This document shows positions 10,034 through 19,947 of a DNA stretch of 64,000 nucleotides, piece after piece. The stretch's first letter is position 1, and each line of letters begins with the position of its first letter. Origin of the DNA: Clavaria fumosa (taxonomy: Eukaryota; Basidiomycota; Agaricomycetes; Agaricales; Clavariaceae); NCBI GenBank assembly GCA_951802425.1, contig OX637796.1:2108001-2172000 (forward strand), given 5' to 3'. The notes beneath the pieces were generated by a model. It was given only the letters and a program-made list of their open reading frames with translations. It searched no databases and was not told the DNA's origin. A program made the translations under genes and the position numbers.

Positions 10034-11774
10034 CCGGTCTCTAGGTGCCATCAGCCTGCAGCTGAGAGAGGACTCTGCCTGTCGCAAGGTTGCTCGCATC
10101 TGTCTCTACTTTCCACTTACCTGAGTCCTGGGGTAGAGCAAGGACTGGGGCCGAGATAAGTGCCTTTTTCAAGTTCAGGAAGGCCATGACCTGTTCGCTC
10201 TGCCAGCACCAGGGGACATTACCAGTGAGCTTAAACAGGGGCTTGGCTTGTGAGGATAAGTTAGGGATGAACCTCCGCAAGTGGTTGATCATTCCCAGGA
10301 AGCGCTGGAGCTCTTTGATGTTTCGGGGTTCTGGCCAGTTCCGGATAGCCTCTGCCTTGGCTGGGTCGTGCTCAAGCTGATTGTGTGAGAGTCTGAGTCC
10401 AAGGTAGAACACTTCAGCCTTCTCGAACTCACACTTGCTAAGTCGGAGGCACAGCCCATTGTCATGGAACCTCTGCAGGACTCGGTCCATCCAGTAACAG
10501 TGGGTTGCGAGGTTGTCGGCGAAAATGATGATGTCATCGATGTATGCGAGTACATATCCGCCAGCGATTTCTTCCCTCAAGATGTGATTCATGAATCTTT
10601 GGAAAGTGGCAGGGGCACTCTGGAGCCCGAACCACATCACTGTCGGCTCGAACAAACCTTGCAACGTCAAAAAGGCACATCTTTCCTGGTGACCCTCCCA
10701 CAGCCTCATTGAGGGAAAGCCTCCTTTCGCATCAATTTTGGAGAAAATCTTCGCACCACGCAGTTTGTCCATGCAGTCTCTGATTTGTGGTAGTGGAAAC
10801 TTGTCTTTGATCAGGTATGAGTTGAGGTGCAAGTAGTCGATGATGGGTTGGAGTTTGTCCTTCTCTCGCTTGAAGAAGAATGGGCTGGCATAGGGGGACT
10901 TAGAAGGCCTTATTCTCCCAGAAGCCAGTTGCTCATTGATCCACCTGTTCATCTTGACTGTCTCTTTTCTGGTCAGCGAATAGAGCTTGGAGGATAAGTG
11001 TCCTGGATCCTCATGGAATTCAATTTTGATGTCAAAGTCAGGTCGCGGTTTGGGCAGTTCATCCCACTTAGCTTCGCTGAAGACCATCGGGTATAGGGAT
11101 GGCCAGTCTGGCATGGTTGCGGTGTCCAGGAAACAGTTGTCTATGGCGGTTTGGAAGGCATTGTTGTAGTCACGGGTTTTGGGGTAGCGGTATTGGGGGC
11201 TAAGTCCAGGGAACAGGAAACAATTCTGGGGGCAGCACTTGAAAGATATCTTCCCCTGAGTCCAATCGATGTCGGGGTTGTGTCTTGTTAGCCAGTCATG
11301 TCCCAGGATTATCTTATGCAACTTTGTTGTCCCAAGCAGGAAGTGGATTCGTTCTTGGTGGTCACCTATCACCAGGATGAGATCAATTCCATATTTGATA
11401 GGGCCATTCTTATTTGCAGTGCCATCGACGTTGTAGACCTTGATTGGTGTTGGTAAGGGCATAGGTTCCAGTCCAAGGTCCTTACACCAGTCGAGGTCCA
11501 TGAAACAATTGGTACATCCCGAGTCTACCAGAACTTTGGCACTCCCCTGTTGTGCAGTGGTGAGTGTCTCAAAGTGTGCTGGCAGAGTCAGTTCCCTCTT
11601 CTGTTTCTTTGGCTTCTCTTCTGCGACCTTTACTGTGGTTTTGTCCTCAAGTCCATTCGCACTCCGGGCATGTCTCCATTGCAAGATTGTGTATTTGGGT
11701 ATACTTGCTATGGTTACAGGGGCGGGGGTGGGAACATGGCTCGTACTATTACAGAGGCACGAGTTTGGACTCAC
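10034..11774 (-). pseudogene. A1 pol, protease-RT-RNase H start
   Basis: Frame from 11774 (GTG) downward contains the aspartic protease (LVDSGCTNCFMDLDW), the RT palm motifs (KIDAKGGFPSM, MWFGLQSAPATFQRFMNHIL, YIDDIIIFADN) and the RNase H start (KVETDASNLATG). The gag stop lies immediately before, with pol in the -1 frame relative to gag; chromovirus A2 has the same arrangement. The stop at 10041 replaces a Trp found in A2 and lies four bases from the solo-LTR insertion. The remainder of RNase H continues at 9116. Confidence 0.88.
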
Positions 11775-12679
11775 TGTGCCTCTTCTCCAAAACCCTGCTC
11801 CTGGGTAGGAGCCAACAGAGACTGTTGTTGTTGTTGCTGGACCTGTGGGGCAGCAGCCATCTGCCTCTCTCTTTCATATATCACGAGCCTGTCGTGAAGT
11901 AGCGCCAACTCATTCTTGTATTCTTCCACTTTCATATGGGCAGGAGCCATCGTGCGAACCTGCAGCCTCGGGACATAGGGATGTGTGTCCGGGAGGTGGC
12001 AGTTGCGGGCGATGTGGCCTACCTGGCCACAATGGAAGCATCGACGCTCAGTGGCAGGGGCTCGCATCTGGTCCACAATCATCCAGTCACTGGCACCAGC
12101 GGGATGGGGCATGATCTGCGGAGCAGGGGTGCATTGCTGCTGCTGCGGGGCGGAGGGGAAGCGAGGTACGGGTCGCTGGGGGTTCGGGTTCGGGTATCAG
12201 GGGGGTACGGGGGTTGGGCGAGGTTGTTGGAACTGGGGAGGGGCGGGGTGGCCAGCGTTCTGCTCGCGCACGATAGCGTCGAGCCTCCTCTGCTGGGCGT
12301 CCAGCCTCTCGACCAATCCCTTCCACTCGGCATAGATGGTTGGCATTGGGTTGACACCATAGACACACATTGTGAGCCTCCTGTTGAGGTTTAGTTCCAG
12401 CCAGTGCACAAGAATGTCTGAGTCTCCATTCGCATCCAGGTCTGCTTTCTGCATCAATGTTTCGAACTGTGCGAAGAACTCCGTGGCTTCGAGGGGGCCC
12501 TGTTTCAGCTTTGCGATGTCGTTTAAGGCAGTGGCCATGATGTTGGGGTCATCAAAAGCCTGTCTCAGGTCCGTGACAAAGTCTTCCCAGGTTCCGGCTA
12601 CTCCAGCATTCAATATCTTGTCAGCTCTCATATTCGCCCACTCTGTGGCAAAACTATCTCCAATGATCTTGCTCAACGC
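11771..12679 (-). pseudogene. A1 gag, C-terminal part with zinc knuckle
   Basis: Encodes part of the gag core (WEDFVTDLRQAF, WLELNLNRRLTMCVYGVNPM, LDAQQRRLDAI), a proline-rich linker and a CCHC knuckle RRCFHCGQVGHIARNCH, followed by a poly-Gln run and GFGEEAQ before the stop at 11771. One stop near 12197 breaks the frame where A2 has Arg. The gene is cut at 12679 by the C element and resumes at 22575. Confidence 0.85.
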
Positions 12680-13597
12680 TGTAAGGACCATATGCGATCT
12701 AAACACGGAAACATGACAGATACCGACTATCCGGATGTTTTGCGATCCAAAGAAATTACGTGCGATACGAACCGATAACGATCCGACACCGTCCGATAAC
12801 GACCGATAGTATCCGATACATGTCCGATGTCGGACACTTCGGTCTTCAATCCCCCGTGACGATCACAGCCCACCGCTCTCACACACCGCCCACGCCTCTC
12901 TATTTCACCTCTCTAGCACGGTCAGCGCTCGACATACACACTATTCCATTCCCATTCCTTTATTTCATATACCATGCTGTAAATTTCATATTATGATCCC
13001 TTTCAACCATTCAATCGTTTAAACGTTTCAAACCCTTTGCAGTACCTTGTCCATTGTTCTTAGTACCCCTTTGCTGTACCAGCCCCACTTTCCTTCAGTT
13101 TATGAGCGGTCCGGACATTTGCTAGTTATCGGACATTTCATTCCTCCGAGCTACTCATTTCCCTTGTGATATAACTCCTTCATGTAACCCTTCACGCGAC
13201 ATGGCGCTGTTCCATGTGTTTTCCGGACATTTCCGTACATTCCAATTTGCTGTACTTACAGAACTGTACTTAAGTACACTCCGGACCTCTCTGAAAGACA
13301 GCTTTCTGAACCCCTTCTCTCTGTTAGAAACCTCACCTAAGCTCACCCGTCGTCGCAACCTTCGATCCGCTGGCCTCCGTCGTTGCCGGCCCTTCGTCTT
13401 ATCGCACCATCCTTATCGGATTTTATCGGACACATAGCAGAATATCCCGGACACCGTATATTTCTATTTCTCACATATTTTGAATTCATACTCCACATCC
13501 TCAAGGGTGTTTGGTGAATCTCTAACGCCTTACAGGAACCCCTGAAGGACTTGACTGTAATCAAGCAGTTGCAGCAAGAACCGTAATACCCACTACA
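12680..13597 (+). repeat. 5' LTR of element C (918 bases)
   Basis: Direct repeat of 21657-22574; the difference I can see is G for A in the motif CTAAACAC(G/A)GAAACATG close to the start. It carries the element promoter by inference; no TATA box was placed with confidence. Confidence 0.95.
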
Positions 13598-13601
13598 ATT
13601 C

Positions 13602-13620
13602 TGGAGCCCACCGCGAGGGG
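13602..13620 (+). other. Primer-binding site of element C (tRNA type)
   Basis: Four bases after the LTR the sequence TGGAGCCCACCGCGAGGG begins with TGG, the complement of tRNA CCA-3', and is followed by GGTTCAA, the complement of a T-loop-like TTGAACC. The whole looks like the complement of a tRNA 3' end. Which tRNA is not resolved here. Confidence 0.65.
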
Positions 13621-13986
13621 TTCAACAAGACGTCTTCACTACCACCCTCAAGGATTCCCAGAGGCTCATCCGCTCCTCAGCCTCGACGCTCCGAACGCCT
13701 GAGAAGTCGAAACCCGAATCCGATCACAGAACCACCGCCCTCCGAACCCCCCGGAGAAGTAATTGAAACTTCCCACCTTCTTCCATCGGACATTCCCAGT
13801 ATCTCATCCATTGTCTACTCCCACACGAGTTTCACCACTCCGGATCCCTCACTACCACAGACCTTCGAACAACCACACTCACCGCTTACACCACTTCCCC
13901 TTGAACCAGACATCCTTCATTTCCCGCCCGAAACACCTCAGAATTCACCAGACGAAGTTCACTCACCGCCCCACGCACCAATACAA

Positions 13987-15984
13987 ATGGCCAACCAACC
14001 GAGATATCCGCTCCGTGGCGCCCACGGGGCCCCTGCCTTTGACGGAGTACCGACACACCTCAACCGGTACTTCGAGGACATCGACATCGTGCTCACCGGC
14101 GTCAACCCGGACGTTCCAGAACCCGATTTAATTCGGTACGCCAAGCACTATCTCGACACCGATACGTGTCTCCTCTGGGAGACTCTTTCACCTGACCCGG
14201 ACCCGGTATGGACGTGGGATACCTTCAAAGCGGCCGTCCGACGACTTTATCCAGGATCTGATGGAGGTCGCTTATTTTCCGTCGCCGACCTGGACCGTTT
14301 CATATCGGACTCGGCCCAAAAGGGAGTTTACACGCGCGCAGAACACGGAGAATACTATCGGGACTTTCTCCGGATCACCTCGCACTTGATCACATCACAG
14401 CGTATGTCCACAAATGACAGGAACCGACTTTACATCCTCGGATTTGGGGATCATACAAGGCGTCGGATCGAAAGCCGACTCGCTATCATACTACCAAACC
14501 ACCATCCGGAGGATCCTTACCCCATGAATGAAGTACATGGTGCAGCTGAATTTCTTCTCTCCTCGACGTCCCCCCACTCTGCGACAACCGATCAACTTTC
14601 CGGACCCGTCCGTCTCGCATCTTCAGCCCCCGGGAGAGAAACGAAACCGGTAGTCAAGAAGGAAGAATTTGATATGTCCGCAGCCTGGGCAACATTCGCT
14701 TCCACAATGGCTCGCCTGGAATCGATTTTGACAGCCCAATCTCTCGAACCGGCAAGACACTCCGCTCCCCGGACAACGAACTCTCCCGCAGGCCGGACGT
14801 GTAATTTCTGTTCGGAAATAGGTCATTTTGTTAGTGCCTGTCCGAAGGCCCTCGAATACATTAAGTCCGGCAAATGTATACGGAACACAGAAGGCAGGAT
14901 TTGTCTCCCCTCCGGACGATATTTGCCAGGCACTATCTCAGGGAACAACCTATCCGAGCGCTTCGACAAGTACTACGCTACATACCAATCCCAGAACACG
15001 CAACCGGCGACAACCGCGGTATTTGAAGCACAGCCGATCGGACAATCCGCTCACCCCCCGGACATGGAAGACGATTCGGACGAGGAAGATGACGAGAATA
15101 CCGTGTTGGAAAACATGGTCCGCACCTTTGCAAACGATGTCGCGAAGAAAGTAGACAAGGGCAAAAGGAAAGCACCCACACCCAGGAATACCGATCCTCA
15201 GCCATCTAGGTTACCGCCCCCACCCGCCGTTGTTATTACGCCGCCTCAGGTCACTCGTCCATCAAAGCCGGAGAAAATCGAACGACCCGACGTCCAGTAC
15301 CATTACCAAGCTCCGATCGAAAATCCGGTAACCGTTCAACAAGTATTCGATCGCGCACTCGACATGCCAGTCCGCGTCACACCTCGCGAACTACTCGCCA
15401 TTTCCGGAGACATCCGCAAAAAGATGAAGGATGTGGTTACCGCTCGTCGCGTTCCGGTCACCGCGTCCGTCGTACAGGATACGCTCTATACAAACATTAC
15501 GGTCCCGGACACCTCCGATCTTGTTGTCGCCGTCGACGCTGCTCCGCTCCGCATCGTAGAAGGGATATTGGACAACCGGATCGCCGCGGAGTGCCTGCTC
15601 GACCAAGGCAGCTCAATCGTGGCAATGCGAAGAGACGTTTGGGAGAAACTCGGCAACCCACTACACTCCGAGAACGTTATTCACATGGAATCCTCTCATG
15701 GCACCATCGCTCCGACCCTCGGACTCATCAAGAATTTCCCCCTACAGATCGGTCCGTGCACATTCCATGTTCAAATGCAAGTAGCAGACACGTTGCCCTG
15801 CGAGGTTCTTGTCGGACGACCGTTTTTCATGTTAACCGGTTCCCAAACGATTGACCATCCCCACGGGGCCCAGGACCTTATTCTCAACGATCCAAACACC
15901 GGAGAAAGAATCATAGTGCCAACGAAGGAGCGAATCCCGATCCGCAAATCCTTGAAGAACAAGAAACCGCATCCGGATTTTTGA
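13987..15984 (+). CDS. gag: Element C gag polyprotein with CCHC knuckle and aspartic protease
   Basis: 665 residues from ATG 13987. The N-terminal region (FDGVPTHLNRYFEDIDIVL, KHYLDTDTCLLWETL, GEYYRDFLRITSHL) is the capsid-like domain common in basidiomycete gypsy elements. A zinc knuckle follows: C272-x2-C275-x4-H280-x4-C285 (CNFCSEIGHFVSAC). An acidic/basic linker is at about 357-400. A retropepsin domain near the end has D539 in LLDQGSSIVAM (DQGS instead of DTGS) and VLVGRPFF. The protein particle would package element RNA; the protease matures it. The frame ends GAT TTT TGA at 15976-15984, and pol is open in the -1 frame across this point. Confidence 0.92.
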   Translation: MANQPRYPLRGAHGAPAFDGVPTHLNRYFEDIDIVLTGVNPDVPEPDLIRYAKHYLDTDTCLLWETLSPDPDPVWTWDTFKAAVRRLYPGSDGGRLFSVADLDRFISDSAQKGVYTRAEHGEYYRDFLRITSHLITSQRMSTNDRNRLYILGFGDHTRRRIESRLAIILPNHHPEDPYPMNEVHGAAEFLLSSTSPHSATTDQLSGPVRLASSAPGRETKPVVKKEEFDMSAAWATFASTMARLESILTAQSLEPARHSAPRTTNSPAGRTCNFCSEIGHFVSACPKALEYIKSGKCIRNTEGRICLPSGRYLPGTISGNNLSERFDKYYATYQSQNTQPATTAVFEAQPIGQSAHPPDMEDDSDEEDDENTVLENMVRTFANDVAKKVDKGKRKAPTPRNTDPQPSRLPPPPAVVITPPQVTRPSKPEKIERPDVQYHYQAPIENPVTVQQVFDRALDMPVRVTPRELLAISGDIRKKMKDVVTARRVPVTASVVQDTLYTNITVPDTSDLVVAVDAAPLRIVEGILDNRIAAECLLDQGSSIVAMRRDVWEKLGNPLHSENVIHMESSHGTIAPTLGLIKNFPLQIGPCTFHVQMQVADTLPCEVLVGRPFFMLTGSQTIDHPHGAQDLILNDPNTGERIIVPTKERIPIRKSLKNKKPHPDF

Positions 15985-18900
15985 GAGCTGGAGCCTCGAA
16001 TGTCCGCAAACCAACGGACTTACCTCCGATCAATGCGGACACGGAAGCTATACCCAGATACGAGACTCCAGCCATTTTTCCCACTTCCGTTCACGTTCCC
16101 TTATCGTTTTCCCTTATAAACCCAGTCTCTCTCGACCCCTTCCCCTGTATCAGTATCTCGGACGTTTCTCTCGATTCCGCTGATTCCCCAGTCGCTATCG
16201 GACGTGAACCGTCGCGTCCAAATGTTGCAACCCCCTTGTACAACAAAGCCCCCGAAATAAATTCCCTGTCTACGGACGCCGTTCTTCCAGTTTACTTGGG
16301 AAAGAAATATAAGAAAGTCGCGAATCGCGTCAATCCGATCAAAGTGACAGTACCCAAAGAATTCCGGATTGTCCGACGCCGACACCCGGACCCCCTAGCC
16401 GATATGCCAACTCTTCCGACCCATCCCCCCGATTTCACCCCCGGTCTTCGATACACTCAAAACCGGAAAGACACGCACAACGCCAACCCCACCGGATTCT
16501 TATGGCCGGAGGAAGAAAAACTCGTTCACCATCTTATTAAAGCCCAGGAAGACGCCTTCGCTTGGAAAGAGACCGAAAAAGGACGATTCGACGCAAAATA
16601 CTTCGATCCGATTATTATCCCGACAGTCGAACATATCCCTTGGATCTTCAAAAATATACCGATTCCCCCCGGTATTTACGACGAAGTTCTCAAAGTAATC
16701 CGGGAAAAGATCGCAGCCGGCGTTTATGAAGAATCCAACTCTTCTTATCGGTCCCAGTGGTTTTGCGTGTTAAAGAAAGACGGAAAGTCTCTCCGACTCG
16801 TGCACAACCTCCAGCCGCTTAACAAAATCACTATCGGCGATTCCGCGGTCCCCCCGATAATGGAGGTTTTTGCGGAATCATTCGCCGGACGCGGATGTTA
16901 CGGATCACTCGACCTTTTCGTCTCCTTCGATCAGCGGTCTCTGGACGAACGAAGCCGAGACCTCACCACGTTTCAAACCCCTCTCGGAGCAAAACGGCTC
17001 ACCTGCGTCCCCATGGGATACACCAACGCGACGCAGATTATGCATGGAGACGTCACGCATGTTCTACAAGATGAAATTCCGCACGTAACCATCCCATTCG
17101 TAGACGATGTAGCGATCAAGGGCCCGGAAACCCGATACGAGCTTCCGGACGGCACCTACGAGACGATCCCTGAGAATCCGCAAATACGACGATTTGTTTG
17201 GGAGCATTTAAATAACGTCAACCGGGTGCTCCAACGAATCAAGAAAGTCGGAGGAACCTTTAACGGCAAGAAAACGACAATTTGCGTTCCCGAAGCAGTC
17301 GTTACCGGACATACGTGCACATACGAAGGACGAGTTCCGGATGCCTCCAACGTTCAGCGTATCCGGGACTGGCCTCCTTGCAAAACCCTGACCGATGTCC
17401 GATCATTTTTAGGGGTTTGCGGACTACTCCGGATATTCATTAAAAACTACGCCGTACTTGCCCGACCTCTTGTCAGTCTAACTCGCAAGGACGTGCCATT
17501 CAGATTCGAAAAAGAAGAACAAAACTCGATGGACCGACTCAAACACGCGATTCTGAACTCATCCGCCATCCGACCAATCGACTACCGCTCCGGACAACCC
17601 GTAATCCTCGCCGTCGACTCATCAAATATCGCCGTTGGTTTCGCACTCTTCCAAATTGGAGAAGATGGAATACGATATCCCTCCCGCTTTGGCTCCATTA
17701 CCTGGAACGAACGCGAGGCCCGATACTCACAAGCAAAAATCGAATTATACGGACTCTTCCGCGCACTTCGGTCGTACCGGATTTACCTTATGGGCCTTCC
17801 GAAATTTACTGTCGAAATGGACGCGAAGTTCATTAAGGGTATGCTAAACAATCCGGACATTCAACCCAACGCTGCCATGAATCGATGGATTGCCGGTATA
17901 CTACTCTTCGATTTCGATCTTGTTCATATTCCCGCAGATAAGCACACCGGAGCCGACGGACTATCACGCCGACGTGCCGCAGATGGTGAAGAAGATACCA
18001 AGTCTGAAGATCACGAAGAATGGATCGATCGGAGCTACGTATTCGCCATGGAACACATGAATCGAGCACCGGACGCTTCCTACACATCCGAGACACGACT
18101 CGCCGGCATCACCCATACTCGCTTCAAAGTTTACACAGGATCGACGCTACTCAATTCGACGGTACCACCCGAGGAATCACCGACCCCGAACGAATCTTCC
18201 GCCGTCCTTATACCCCGATCCGATGCAGCAAACAAAAGAGAAGAACAGATTCGCAAAATTGAATCTTTCCTTCGAAACCCGATCCGTCCCTCCGGCATTG
18301 ACGCAAACCAGTTCCGACGACTGGTCCGCTCCGCATCCGAGTTCTTCATCCTAGATGACAAATTATGGCGTCGCCGACCTAACGGATACCACCAAGTAGT
18401 ACCTCCGGACCACAAACGTCTCGCAATTATCACAGAGGCACACGATTCACTCGGCCACAAAGGCGTTTACGTTATCCGGACACGTATTCTAAATCGGTTC
18501 TGGTGGCCGGTGCTGGATCAAGACGTAAAACGGTTTGTCAAAACTTGTCACCAATGCCAAACTCGGCAAATCCGGAAGATCTTCATTCCACCGACGGTCG
18601 CTACACCGGCCGGTCTTTTCCGTCGAGCGCACATTGATACTATGTTCCTACCAAGAGCCCGCGGTTTCCGACTTCTCGTCCACGCCCGATGCTCGTTATC
18701 CGCATATCCGGAAGCAAGACCGCTACGAAACGAGACCGCCCGACTTCTCGGAACCTTCATATTCGAAGATATACTATGCCGATGGGGAGCAGTAGAAGAG
18801 ATTATCACGGATAACGGAGCCCCATTTATCAAAGCCCTCGATTTCCTTAAGAAACGGTACGGAATCCATCACATCCGTATATCCGGATACAACTCCCGCG

Positions 18901-19718
18901 CTAACGGCGTCATCGAACGTGCCCATCGATCGGTCCGTGAGTCGTTAATCAAAGCAGCAGATGGAGACGAATCGAAATGGCCGGACGTTTTACCCTCAGT
19001 CATTTGGGCAGAACGAACCACGATCCAACGGTCCACCGGCCATTCCCCATTTTACATCGCACATGGCGTCGAACCGCTTTTCCCCTTCGACATATCCGAA
19101 GCAACATATTTAATTCCGACCGCCGACGCCCCGATGACCACTCCGGAACTGATAGCCCTTCGTGCCCGCCAACTGCAAAAACGAGAAGAAGATCTAGCAA
19201 CAATCGCCGATAAAGTGCTCGCTGCCCGCAAACAATCCGTCAAGCAGTTCATCGACGCACACCGGAAGTCTATTATCGACTACGACTTCCAACCCAGATC
19301 GTTGGTATTGATCCGCAATTCGGCCGTTGAAATGGAATTAAATCGAAAAACAAAACCGCGATTCTTCGGACCGATGATCGTCGTTTGCCGAACACAATAT
19401 GGCGCCTATATTCTCTCGGAACTCGACGGCGCCGTTTCCAAAATCCACTACGCAGCTTTCCGCATCATTCCCTACTATCCGAGGTCGCAAACATCGATTC
19501 CGGTCACTTCTATCATCGACCAAACGACGGAGATAAACGAGGACATCTCTCCCTATCAAATACACGAGGCGTCACCCAACTCTATCGACAGAGAAGATGA
19601 GCAAAACCAAGCGGCTGACCTATCCGATGAATCCGATAATGAAACCACCGACGACGACACTGCAGAAACTCGTCCGCAACGCTCCGGAGCAACCCGGAAC
19701 CTTCGGCCTCGCCATTAA
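15981..19718 (+). CDS. pol: Element C pol: reverse transcriptase, RNase H, integrase
   Basis: About 1245 codons in the -1 frame relative to gag. RT: SLDLFVSFDQRS, LTCVPMGYTNATQIMHGDV and the active site FVDD at about residues 373-376. RNase H: ILAVDSSNIAVGFALF, an SQAKIELYGLFRAL segment and KHTGADGLSRR. Integrase: zinc region with SLGHKG and CHQCQ; core D,D,E in HIDTMF, ITDNGAPFIKAL and GVIERAHRSVRESL. There is no chromodomain; the tail is acidic and ends at TAA 19716. There is no ATG at the junction (first codon in frame is TTG), so expression most likely needs a -1 slip from gag at T TTT TGA or re-initiation. The frame is intact, so the element could be autonomous. Confidence 0.92.
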   Translation: MRAGASNVRKPTDLPPINADTEAIPRYETPAIFPTSVHVPLSFSLINPVSLDPFPCISISDVSLDSADSPVAIGREPSRPNVATPLYNKAPEINSLSTDAVLPVYLGKKYKKVANRVNPIKVTVPKEFRIVRRRHPDPLADMPTLPTHPPDFTPGLRYTQNRKDTHNANPTGFLWPEEEKLVHHLIKAQEDAFAWKETEKGRFDAKYFDPIIIPTVEHIPWIFKNIPIPPGIYDEVLKVIREKIAAGVYEESNSSYRSQWFCVLKKDGKSLRLVHNLQPLNKITIGDSAVPPIMEVFAESFAGRGCYGSLDLFVSFDQRSLDERSRDLTTFQTPLGAKRLTCVPMGYTNATQIMHGDVTHVLQDEIPHVTIPFVDDVAIKGPETRYELPDGTYETIPENPQIRRFVWEHLNNVNRVLQRIKKVGGTFNGKKTTICVPEAVVTGHTCTYEGRVPDASNVQRIRDWPPCKTLTDVRSFLGVCGLLRIFIKNYAVLARPLVSLTRKDVPFRFEKEEQNSMDRLKHAILNSSAIRPIDYRSGQPVILAVDSSNIAVGFALFQIGEDGIRYPSRFGSITWNEREARYSQAKIELYGLFRALRSYRIYLMGLPKFTVEMDAKFIKGMLNNPDIQPNAAMNRWIAGILLFDFDLVHIPADKHTGADGLSRRRAADGEEDTKSEDHEEWIDRSYVFAMEHMNRAPDASYTSETRLAGITHTRFKVYTGSTLLNSTVPPEESPTPNESSAVLIPRSDAANKREEQIRKIESFLRNPIRPSGIDANQFRRLVRSASEFFILDDKLWRRRPNGYHQVVPPDHKRLAIITEAHDSLGHKGVYVIRTRILNRFWWPVLDQDVKRFVKTCHQCQTRQIRKIFIPPTVATPAGLFRRAHIDTMFLPRARGFRLLVHARCSLSAYPEARPLRNETARLLGTFIFEDILCRWGAVEEIITDNGAPFIKALDFLKKRYGIHHIRISGYNSRANGVIERAHRSVRESLIKAADGDESKWPDVLPSVIWAERTTIQRSTGHSPFYIAHGVEPLFPFDISEATYLIPTADAPMTTPELIALRARQLQKREEDLATIADKVLAARKQSVKQFIDAHRKSIIDYDFQPRSLVLIRNSAVEMELNRKTKPRFFGPMIVVCRTQYGAYILSELDGAVSKIHYAAFRIIPYYPRSQTSIPVTSIIDQTTEINEDISPYQIHEASPNSIDREDEQNQAADLSDESDNETTDDDTAETRPQRSGATRNLRPRH

Positions 19719-19776
19719 GTATTTTTTCTCCATCATATCCTTCATTTTTCTATACTTCACATTGATTCACACCTTC

Positions 19777-19807
<31 letters not shown>

Positions 19808-19947
19808 GAAATTTCGGACAAGTCCAAACTTTATACCCGACGTTCTTTCAACCATTTTCTCACATTCTCACATTCCTCACTTATCCCACACGACATACCA
19901 TACCAAATAGAAAAAGAAAAACATATATAAAAACAAAAACAAAATAT
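19719..19947. other. Convergent spacer between pol and the antisense gene, with a 29-base A-tract
   Basis: Contains an uninterrupted run of 29 A at 19777-19805 just past the pol stop, and an AAAAACAAAAAC-rich stretch at 19910-19945. Presumably the 3' regions of the two convergent genes. No other signal was recognised. Confidence 0.6.

Noticed and set aside
12760..13437. Short open frames inside the C LTR (identical at 21737-22414)
   Set aside because: Their identity only reflects LTR duplication; no coding features.
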